A stretch of DNA of 64,000 nt from assembly GCA_003254905.1 (NCBI GenBank), contig QANU01105622.1, positions 82,441-146,440 of the forward strand, given 5' to 3'. Position numbers and translations under genes: made by a program. Below are positions 37,232 through 47,010 of this stretch, one piece after another; the stretch's first letter is position 1, and every line of letters starts with the position of its first letter. The stretch is from Nissolia schottii (Eukaryota > Streptophyta > Magnoliopsida > Fabales > Fabaceae). The notes under the pieces are model-generated. The model saw only the letters and a program-made list of their open reading frames with translations, had not been told where the DNA came from and made no database searches.

Positions 37232-39245
37232 TGTTGAAATCCATGGTACCAGGAGAGAAAAGAGAGAAAATGAAACTGAATATGCAAAGTGAAATTGAGA
37301 GAATTAGAAAAGTTAGTACAAATTACAAGTAGTGTAGGCCTATATATAGGCTCTTGATAAACCACTAACAATTAGCTAATTAGCTATCATCTATATATTC
37401 TAATACCCCCCGCAAGCTGGACCATGTGCACTAACATGTCCAGCTTGGAAACAACGATACAAAGAAAAATCAAAGAGCAACACAATGCTACGAAAATGAT
37501 TGAAAACCAGCTGCAACCACCAAAGTTCCTAGTTCCTGGAAGTCTTCGACTTTCACTGAAGCCCCTTTGACCTTCCTCCAACGTCTCAACGGTACCGGTT
37601 GCAAATGGTCCCAACACGAGAACTGCTTAACCACCCACTCGGCAGAAGCAAACAAAGCTCAAAAGGCTAATCAAATCAGAATCAAAGCCACACAAGGCTA
37701 ACAAAGTGAGAAAAAAAACATGGATAGCATGAAACAATCTGCCAACCGGAGAGCTTCAATCTTCATAAACTCCACGGCCATGAGCAAGAATGCTCTCTAA
37801 ACCAAGACCAAAACCAATGATGTGTGCTTGCTCTCAGTGCAACATTAACATTGACCATACAAAGCTTCAACGTCACAGCTTCAAATCATGTTAACTCTAA
37901 CAAGATGACAGTAGGAAAAGTGCAGCAAGAAACTTCAAGAACCAGACCAAGAAACGTGCATTCACAGATCTTGAAAATGAACACAACAGAAATGCAACCA
38001 GCTTCACTAGAAATCACTAGCCAGCACCAAACCAACAGAATCTGAACCAAACTATGTCCACACAAAGGAAATGTTACCACCATCTATTGAGGCAATTCAT
38101 CAAACACCTTGTGTGCATCATCAACAAGAAGTAAGAAATTACATCTTCAAGAACCTCATATCTGAACTAAGCCAATCAAGAAGATGTTCATATGGTGTAA
38201 TAACCAACACAGCAGACCAAAACCATTATCAGAGCAAACAACAATAACAAACATCAAGAAAAACTAGAGCCATGAACAGACCAAACCAGATCTGCGTCAC
38301 AACCACGGTAGGAACAGCAGCGGATCTGAAAAAAAATGAAATCGAACATGGAGGCGTTGCAGACAGCAACTGCGGCGGTGGCGGCGACGAGCTTCCCGAC
38401 GTCAATCGGCGGTGAACAGATCAAAGAAGCGGAGAGGAAGTTCAAATTTCTTGAATCGTTCCTTTGCGGGAGGAAATACGACCGGCGGCTCTTTCGAGCT
38501 TGGAGGCGGAGCTTCCTGTTGTGCGTCCCCTCCGGCACCGGAAAATCGAGCTTCCTTGCCGATTAAAGCTCCTCCTGGAAACGACTCCAAAGCCAGTTCA
38601 CGGTGTGTGACCGCACGACTACGGCGTAGAAAGAACAAACATCTCCTTCAGCTCCGAGCACGAGATCTTGGAGAACCAAACCACAAGCTGACCAGAATCC
38701 GCGCGTTGGTAAACGAGATCAAAAGAAAAAAAATTGGCGAACCATATCCGTAGAGCACAGATCCGTCATTAACACAAGCATAGATCACTGAAACCAAAAC
38801 AGCTTTGCGTTTTTGGAGTTTATGGATTTTTTTTCTTTTCGAAAACTGAAATGAAAAAAGATAAAATGAACTGTAGAGAGATTGGAATTTGTTTTTCTGG
38901 ACAAAATTGAAGCACTGTGGTTTGGTTTTTTTTTTTTTTTTGAGAAAATAAAAGAAAACTCAAGAAAAATGAAGGTGCACAGTGTTTGGAATGCGAGAAA
39001 ATGAAAGAAAATGAAAAGGAAAAAAAATGAGGTGCGGAAGCTTCAAGGTGGATGCCATGGCTCTGATACCATGTTGAAATCCATGGTACCAGGAGAGAAA
39101 AGAGAGAAAATGAAACTGAATATGCAAAGTGAAATTGGGAGAATGAGAAAAGTTAGTACAAATTACAAGTAGTGTAGGCCTATATATAGGCTCTTGATAA
39201 ACCACTAACAATTAGCTAATTAGGTATCATCTATATATTCTAATA
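37232..39245 (-). mobile_element. Non-autonomous LTR retrotransposon (TRIM/LARD-like), 2014 bp
   Basis: Two 174-bp direct repeats (37232-37405 and 39072-39245) differ at about three positions. An exact 5-bp target duplication GTACG flanks the element (37227-37231 and 39246-39250). In minus orientation the primer-binding site TGGTATCAGAGCCATGG (initiator Met tRNA type) directly abuts the 5' LTR, and a purine-rich AGCTTGCGGGGGG abuts the 3' LTR. The LTRs read TATTAG...CAACA. The 1.67-kb interior has no gag, protease, integrase or RT that I can recognise, only short frames, including a GC-rich patch at 38330-38640. It depends on another element's enzymes; copia-like by its PPT/PBS style. Confidence 0.93.
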
Positions 39246-39664
39246 GTACGAATTCAGGCATCCCGTGCATTGATGGACAGAGGCGAGCTCTTGTTGAGTT
39301 AAAAGCATCCCTCCATGACCCATCGAACTAGTTGTCCTCATGGGAAAGTGTTCGCTGTTGCCAATGGGAAGGCATCCGCTGCGACAATGATACTGGCCAT
39401 GTTGTCATGCTTGACCTCGCCACTCCTTACATGAAATGCTGGAGAATGAGATCCTGGCCATACGACCCAATAGAATATAATTATTGCAAGTGTTACAATT
39501 TGCTTGGCCAGCATGTAGAAGCTCCAAGTGTTAATCCATCCCCGATGCAGCTGCAACACTTGACTTATTTGGACTTTTCCGAAAATTATTTCCCCAGTCC
39601 GATTCCCACGTTCCTTGCTTCTATGTCACGGCTACCGCATCTTTCTCTCTCTTATGCTCTTTTT

Positions 39665-40066
39665 GGCGGGACAATTCCCAGCAGCCTTGGAAATCTCACC
39701 CACCGCTACTTTCTTGATCTGAGTTGGAATCATCTTCTACAAACCAATGACTTAAATTGGATCTCTGGACTTGGATCCCTGGAACACCTTCACTTGGGAG
39801 GTGTTGGCGGGACAATTCCTAGCAGCCTTGGAAATCTCACCCACCTCCACTTTCTTGATCTGAGTGGGAATGAGCTACAAACCAGTGACTTCAATTGGAT
39901 CTCTGGACTTGGATCCCTGGAACACCTTGACTTGGGACGTGTTGGCGGGACAATTCCCAGCAGCCTTGGAAATCTCACCCACCTCCGCTTTCTTGATTTG
40001 AGTTGGAATCATCTTCTACAAACCAGTAACTTCACTTGGATCTCGGGACTTGGATTCCTGTAACAC
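39665..40066 (+). repeat. Three tandem LRR-coding units of 138-141 bp
   Basis: Units begin at 39665, 39806 and 39944 with GGCGGGACAATTCC(C/T)AGCAG and encode GGTIPSSLGNLTH...FLDLSWN...WISGLGSLEHL. Periods of 141 and 138 bp keep the frame and add two LRRs each. High similarity implies recent duplication within the pseudogene or its recent ancestor. Confidence 0.9.
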
Positions 40067-42319
40067 CTTGGCTTGAGCGGTGTTGGCCTTCACGGTCCAA
40101 TACCTGATGCCTTCCAAAGCATGGTTTCAATTGAATTTCTCGACTTCATGGGAACCAACTTAACTTTGTCCCAAGTTGGTTTCACAAGTTTGAGAGACTT
40201 AGGCATCTTGATCTTTCAACCAATGGGTTTCAAGGTCTAGTTCCTGAAGCCATAAATGTTTTTGCTTCCATTGAATTCCTTGACCTTTCTCATAACAATT
40301 TCACTGCAGTCCCTTCTTGCCTTGTTGAGTTAAAGAAACTTCTCCACCTTGATCTCTCGTGGAACCAACTTACTCCTACCACATGCTCCTTTTCATCAAT
40401 TCTTAGAAACATGTGTCACCTAAAGAGCCTATATTTCTCAGGAAACATGATTGGAGGAGAACCAATTGGAAATTATGCATTATCTGCATGCACCACATAT
40501 GATTTGGAGCTTATGGATTTGAGTGAAAATGGATTCAATGATAGTTTTCCAAGGTTGGCACAACTTTAAAATCTAGAGTACCTTAGTCTTGAAGGAAACT
40601 TGTTCCATGGTCCCATTACTCCCTTTTCTTTTGAAAATTTATCAAAGTTGGGAGCATTGCTTCTATCCCATAATAATTTGGAGGGAGCCCTTCCTAATAG
40701 TATGGGACACCTTGTCAATTTAATCTATTTTGATATTTCAAACAATTTTTTAAAAGGCACAATTTCTCAAAGTCTTTTTCAGCTTGCAAGTCTAACTACA
40801 GTTGATTTTTTGAATAATTGTTTTAATGGCACTATTCCTCCAAGTTTTGTGTCAACTTGTAAATTTATATCACCTTGATCTTTCAAATAATTATTTTAGT
40901 GGCAATATAATTCCTCAAAGCTTTGGTCAACTTGTCAATTTAGGGACCCTCAATATTTCAAGAAATAAATTACATGGGAGCATTCCTGATGAATTTGGGC
41001 AACTTGTGAATCTATATGAATTAGATCTATCCAATAACTAGATCAGTGGTCCACTTCCTGAACATATTGGTCATATGAATTTGGGGCAACTGCTTCTTGG
41101 AAATAATCTCATAAATGGTTCAATTCCCAACTCATTGTGCCAAAGTAGATTGCAGAGTCTTGACCTTTCAAAGAACAGATTATCTGGTGAAATCCCAAAT
41201 TGTTGGAATGATGAGTACATGGAAGAAACAAGTTCTCATGGTTGCATTTGGGAATCTTTCTAGGTTGTCATGGTTGCATTTGAATAATAACAACCTTCAA
41301 GGGGAGCTTCCGGTGTCTTTGAAAAATTTGCGACGATTGTTGATCTTGGATATTGGAGAGAATGAACTTTCTGGCGGCATCCCATCATGGACAGCATACA
41401 CATTTCCTTTTCTACAAGTTCTTACGTTGCGCCAAAACCGATTGAACAGCAGCATTCCTTCACAACTATGCTAATTGCCATCTCTTAAAATATTGGACCT
41501 TTCTCGCAACAATTTACAAGGTTCAATACCACGATGCATAGGCAATCTTCGAGGAATGGCTCTCAACAAATCATCAGACAAATTTACAAGAGAATTGGCT
41601 GATGCTCTTAGACCCACAATGTCTTTTGCAGAGTCCTATGTAGACCTATGGTCTCATGAGGATGTCAAACAGGTTATGAAAGGCATGGAACTGGATTACA
41701 CCAGAAACTTGGTTTGAGTAGTTAACATGGATTTGTCAGATAACAATTTGATTGGAGTTATTCCAGAAGAAATAACTTTGCTAGATGCATTGCATGGTTT
41801 GGATCTATCAAACAATCAATTGAAAGGAGAGATCCCAAAGATGATAGGGGATATGAATTCACTGGAATCCTTTGATGTCTCTAATAACAACTCTCAGGCA
41901 CAATTCCAAGCAGCATGCCAGCTTTAATTGCTTTGAGCCATTTAAACTTGTCACACAATAACTTGTCAGGACCAATCCCTACAAGTAATCAGTTTTTGAC
42001 TTATGATTCATCCACTTATGTTGGCAACCCATATCTCTGTGGATTTCCACTTCCCAATGAATGTTATGGTGACAACTCACATCATGTTCCTGGAAGCAGA
42101 GAATTTGAAGATGAAGATGGCAAAACAGATAAGTTGGAAAAATGGATGTTCTATTTTGTTGTCGCAGTTGGCTTTGCAACTGGGTTTTGGGGAGTCATCG
42201 GGGTTTTATTTTTCAAGAAGAATTGGAGGCATGCTTACTTCATATGGGTGGAAGATAGAGCAGACACAGTCTACGTGGAAATTGCAATAAAATGGCAAAG
42301 CTTCATAAATGGATGGTGA

Positions 42320-44024
42320 GAATCTAAATGTTTTAGTAGAAATTTGAATAAGGTTTATGTTACTTTCTATTTTTGTTTCTTGTTATCAGTTTTGTCTTTC
42401 AGAGACAATGTGTTATTTGCAGATTTGCTATTAATTTATATGAAGCAACTTATGCTTTCGGTATCAGTTATTTATTACAAATTTTCCATAGAATATATTC
42501 AGTCATATTTTCTGAACTTAATGTTCAATATCAGGTTGGGCAATAGAGAAATTAAAGCAATCTTATTCCTAAATGCAGTAGTGACTGACACCAGAAAATG
42601 AGAAAATGAACCTTAATCAACATTCAACAAATAAACAGGGCTAATGAAAGAATTAGCTGGAACATATCAACAATCCTTCTTTTTTAGTCAATTATCAATT
42701 AGGATAAAATAATTGTAATAATCGCAAAATAGCAAAACCCTTAAAGAGTGGAAGGCAATGATGTTTTGTGGATGACTACTTCCCCTTAATGAGAAACATG
42801 AAAGAGAGAAGGAATTTCTCATTTACTATATATTGTATGTTTTTGTATCTGTCATGTGCCGTGGCTGAGATAGATTCTGGATACATTTTTTGATCGCTGG
42901 GATGGATTGTAATAATATTTTGATACATATGTCATTTACTATAGTTAATGGAATGTGTTTTGTAGGAAAAGGATGAACCTCTTTGTTACATGTAGTATAG
43001 GGTCCTGAAATGGATTCCTACACAAACGAAAAAATTGAGAATAAGTTTCACAATTGTGGGATCCCACCTAGTTTTCGGATTATGTTTGATTAGTTCTGGT
43101 GGCTTTGAGGATTGTATCATCTTTCCTTTACAAAGCTTGTGGGACAACATAACAAAAATCAGATCCAAAAGTGACGAGCTTTTGTTCATGTACTGATAAG
43201 GAAACATAGGGTGGGTGCCTCGTTGGCATTGTATTGGCAAAGATATCTGAAAATTTTAGATAGATTGATGCAATTTGAATATCAATATTTTTCTTTTCAC
43301 ATATTCAAATGATTGTTCTGAATATACAACTAATTAATCAGAAATCAAACTAATTTTTTTTATTTTAAAAACAGAATTAACAAATTTGGTTTCCCCTTCT
43401 TTCTATTTCACTTTTGTTTTATATATTGGGTGTTCTTTTTTTTTTTTTTTAAGTAATTAAAAAATTGAGGTGATGAAATTTCGTTAACTTTAAATAGGAA
43501 AAGATGACAAGAATGTGACAGAGAATAAAAATTAGGGAAAAAAAATATGAAATATTCAAATGGCATCGTGTCAACATGGGAAAATTGATTTGTATAGGGA
43601 TATTAATGTCCAAATTACAAAAGTGTGGTGTTTTATTTTTTAACTATAAAAATGTGGGATATAGGCAATTTAGACATTTGAATGGCCTAAATTGATTTTT
43701 TATTATATTTTTATACCAATTTAAGCAATTGAATTGTCTAAATTAGTTTTTTTTAATATTTTTAATATCAATTTAGATAAATAAATTGATAAAAATGCTT
43801 AAATTTTAAATTGACAAATGAGTACAATATCACCACGCAATTGTAACATGCACATTACATACCCTTATATATGCTGTCAAAATTTGTCCTACGGATACTA
43901 TTGAACTACACCACGCAGGCATGAAAAATTTTGATTTTAAAATATCCACAAGCACACACCTTACCTTGTATTACTACAAAGGTCACAAATTCTCATTCTT
44001 CTTTTCCTTTGTTTTGTTTGCAGA
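42320..44024. other. Intergenic, AT-rich
   Basis: The first part is the 3' flank of the RLP pseudogene. No further gene recognised; short frames at 42344-42601 and 42986-43240 look random. Confidence 0.5.
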
Positions 44025-44636
44025 ATGGCTCAGGTAGTTCATATGTTTGTTTCCTGCAAAAAATTTCTTCCATTGTTTCTTTATGCATGTGTTCATGCTT
44101 GTTTGGTTATTATATTAAATGTGATTCACATAACAAACTAAAATTGTTTTACTAAAATTTTCTATATCATTATCCTCCTCTGTCTCTATCTTCATGTTCA
44201 TTGGATTCATGGCAGAAGGTGGGAGTTAAAGGTCCTTACTATGATTGATGAAAAAATCAAAGAAGAAGGCAATAGAAGCAGCTGCAGATATCTTTGGTGG
44301 ATGCCTAATTGTACAAGCTAGCTAGTTAAATTTCATTTTCTTCCTCCCATTGAAACAATATTTCTAGTTCATAGAAGACAAAGTTCTTAATGGAATGCAA
44401 CTAAGAATTTGTGTGTTTAATAGTTGTTACTCTGATCCGTAGAGGTTGATTCGATAGCTGCAGATATAAAGGAACAGAAGTTAACAGTGATTGGTGAAAC
44501 GGATACAGTGGCAGTAGTGAAGAAGCTGAAGAAAGTAGGGAAGGTAGATATAATATCAGTTGGACCTGCCAAGGAAGAGAAGAAGGAAGAAGAGGAGGAG
44601 GCAGATAGATCTGTAAAATCAGCAATAACATCCTGA
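44025..44636 (+). pseudogene. HMA (heavy-metal-associated) domain protein pseudogene, HIPP-like
   Basis: Three exon remnants: 44025-44033 (ATG GCT CAG then GT), 44216-44296, and 44443-44636. Reading across frames gives KV..LKVLTMIDEK, then KKKAIEAAADIFG, then [52 protein letters not shown]. This is the beta-alpha-beta-beta-alpha-beta core of small plant HMA proteins with an acidic/Lys tail. Exon 2 contains two frameshifts (an extra base near AAGGTGGGAGTT and another indel near GAAAAAATCAAAG), so the straight frame hits TGA. The metal-binding CxxC is absent, as in many related plant HMA proteins. Relatives bind metals or act in stress and immunity; this copy appears dead. Confidence 0.75.
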
Positions 44637-44703
44637 CTTATATTATCATCATCATCAATTTCAGCGAGGTCTTTAAGGCACCTTAGTTTTGAGGAGTAAG
44701 CTT

Positions 44704-45114
44704 TTAGTGCAGGAATATATAAATGAACCTTGAAAGTAAGTGGGCATACTTCCCCTTCTCCATCATCTGTCTTATCACTTCATGAGCATCAGCTGTCTTT
44801 CCAGCATTGCGCAAACTAGTCACTAACGCATTATAGACAACAAAATTTGGACTACAACCTTTGGTCTCCATTTCCTTGAGCATTGAACATGCTTCATCAA
44901 ACTTCCTTGCCATACATAATCCCCGAATCATGGAATTGTACGTAAACACATTTGGGACTTGTTCTCTAGAAATCATCTCATGAAACATTTCCTCTGCTTT
45001 CTCAAGCTCACCAGCCACTACATATCCTGTGATCATTACAGTGTAAGCCACTACGTCAGGCGTGCACCCATTCTTTATCATTTCATCGAAAAAATATTTT
45101 CTGATTAGATACAT
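44704..45114 (-). pseudogene. Pentatricopeptide-repeat (PPR) gene fragment, 3' end
   Basis: The open frame encodes about 3.5 P-type PPR motifs: FFDEMIKNGCTPDVVAYTVM, ITGYVVAGELEKAEEMFHEM, NVFTYNSMIRGLCMARKFDE, NFVVYNALVTSLRNAGKTAD, ending MMEKGKYAHLLSRF and a stop, the usual C-terminal end of this class. PPR proteins are sequence-specific RNA binders in mitochondria or plastids and normally have many more repeats plus a transit peptide. The fragment is cut off just before the ADF copy-3 breakpoint at about 45205, so the 5' part is lost. Probably left behind by the rearrangement that placed ADF copy 3 here. Confidence 0.82.
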
Positions 45115-45222
45115 TCTAACAGCAGCTCAACTCGACAAAGACTATTAATTAAGAATGTAAAAAAATTTAATTTATTATTATATCAACTTAAAAATTATCA
45201 TTCGACAAATGTATTGAGTTAG

Positions 45223-46004
45223 GCGAACGCAACGTCTAGAATTGTGGTTAATGATGAATGTAAATTGAAATTTCTCGAGCTTAAGGCAAAGAAGAATTAC
45301 CGATTCATTGTGTTTAAGATTGATAACCAAGAAGTGGTGGTGGAGAAACTCGGAAACCCTCAAGAAACCTATGACGACTTTACCAAATCTCTACCTCCTA
45401 GTGAGTGCCGATATGCTGTCTTTGATTTTGATTTCACCACTAAAGACAACGTTCAGAAAAGCAAAATTTACTTCATTGCATGATAATTTTATGTTCCTCA
45501 AGATTCATGTATGTCTATCTATATGCAGAAATATGTTAATAATTGTAACATGTTGCAGTATTAGGATGCTTAGGATACAAAAGAATGCTAGTTTTTGTTA
45601 TTCTACAAAGTATGGGGAAAGCATAGAGATGCTAAAATAGCTCTATTTCCAATTAATGTTGAAGTCAATCTTAGATTTGGAGCAAATTCTTCACGCTGAA
45701 ATCACATATTTTATTTAAATTGAGATAAAATCAATTTTGTGCAGCTCAACAGCAATTTCTGTTTTCTAGGATATAACTAGTTTCATTTTCATTATCAACA
45801 TATATATGTCATTTTTTTTCTGTTTACTTGTTTAATGTTTATCACACATATAGGGCACCAGATACATCAAGGGTGAGAGAAAAGATGGTGTATGCAAGCT
45901 CCAAGGACAGATTCAAGAGGGAACTTGATGGCATTCAAGTTGAGTTGCAAGCAACAGATCCTAACGAGATGAGCTTTGACATCAAAAAATCCCGGACAAT
46001 TTAA
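45223..46004 (+). pseudogene. ADF: ADF copy 3: ATG exon missing and intron donor mutated
   Basis: Exon 2 (45223-45482) and exon 3 (45854-46004) encode an otherwise full ADF body: [17 protein letters not shown] ... [10 protein letters not shown] ... [20 protein letters not shown] ... [17 protein letters not shown] and a TAA stop. Two lesions matter. Homology to copy 1 begins only about 18 bp before exon 2 (about 45205), so no ATG-only exon 1 lies upstream; a PPR fragment is there instead. The exon-2 donor reads TGATAA where copy 1 has TGGTAA, destroying the GT and making an in-frame TGA. SGMAV near the N-terminus has become SRIVV. It could only work with a new upstream start and a cryptic donor. 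Apart from the missing N-terminus it supplies the 3' end lost from copy 1. Confidence 0.85.
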
Positions 46005-47010
46005 TTTAACATAACATAATAGTGCCATCTAGCTATTATTCATATTTCACTCCTATTTTTTTTCTTGTTCATTTTTCCTGTTGTTTTCTTTGTTCTTTTT
46101 TGTTATGAACGGTCTACACTCTGAGCCCGTAGATTAATATGGTAGAAAAACATACTGTCAGTCATGTATTCCATACTATATTAGACGACTTGGTTCATTA
46201 TTGTATACATTACATTCTTTTGCTTTTAATGTACAACTATTTTAACTGCATTTTATTGATGAGACTCTGGCCTATTGATTTCTTCCTACCCATTTTTCTT
46301 TTAATTTCTTTTAGCAGAAACATTAAAAAAAAACAATTTCCTTTTAATTATTTAATGAAAAAGCAAGAGGTAATTGATATGGAATGTATGCATTCCTACT
46401 TATATGTTTTTTTATCAATATTTTGACATTGGCATAAAAACATCTTCAAATATACTTTACAAATCTAGTGCAAATAATTTTACCACACCACAAATACAAC
46501 AGAGGAAACAGAACTGTTTGCAATTGGCTAAATAACTTAAAAATGAAAACCTGATCTCACATGTCAAGCTTGTCTTTTATTTTTAGTGTACACACACAAC
46601 TAATGGACAAAGTAACACACTTACACACGCAACAATTGTGGTAACCTCTTGGTGAAACAAGTACTCCAGCCATGCACACTAAGGGCCTGCAATGAGAACT
46701 TAAACTAGTTTAGAAACTGTGTTATGCACAAGAATTATTTTAAATTTATTGGTCTTATTTTCTTATTAACATTTATTTTTTTAATATTTTTTTAAAAAAA
46801 ATAGAGCCAAGAAAATGCTAATTTTAAATTAAAAAAATTAATAGATTTAAGTGGAATCAATTTAGTAAATTTGAAATTTAAATTAAAAACATACAGTAGG
46901 TTCAGTGAAAATTGTTTGTGCCGGAAATTTTTTTCGAAATAATGGAGAAAAAAATCTAAACATTTAATTAATATAGATTAGCGCAATAGAAAAGAAATGT
47001 AATTTACTTA
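46005..47010. repeat. ADF 3' flank, second copy of the duplicated unit
   Basis: Collinear with 21241-22200. It runs directly into RLP-2 without the 3.2 kb of extra DNA present in the other unit. No gene within. Confidence 0.9.

Larger units (their letters stand above)
37136..42319 (+). pseudogene. LRR receptor-like protein pseudogene, split by an LTR element
   Basis: The original frame starts at 37136 with a clear signal peptide (MNTTYSSKLNMSAVVLLLFL). It is interrupted after 32 codons by the 2-kb element at 37232-39245 and resumes at 39251 with NSGIPCIDGQRRALVELKAS, a Cys-containing LRR cap, then CCQWEGIRCDNDTGHV. LRRs continue to a conserved end: YLCGFPLPNECYG, an acidic stretch, a transmembrane helix (FYFVVAVGFATGFWGVIGVL) and NWRHAYFIWVED, with stop at 42317. 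In-frame stops are seen at about 39328, 40061, 40567, 41039, 41472 and 41715, with frameshifts near 40860, 41220 and 41910. The C-terminus differs from RLP-1/2, so this is another RLP subfamily. It would have been a cell-surface receptor; as assembled it cannot be made. Confidence 0.92.

Noticed and set aside
44401-44631. Minus-strand Leu/Pro/Ser-rich frame
   Set aside because: Antisense shadow of the HMA pseudogene exon 3.
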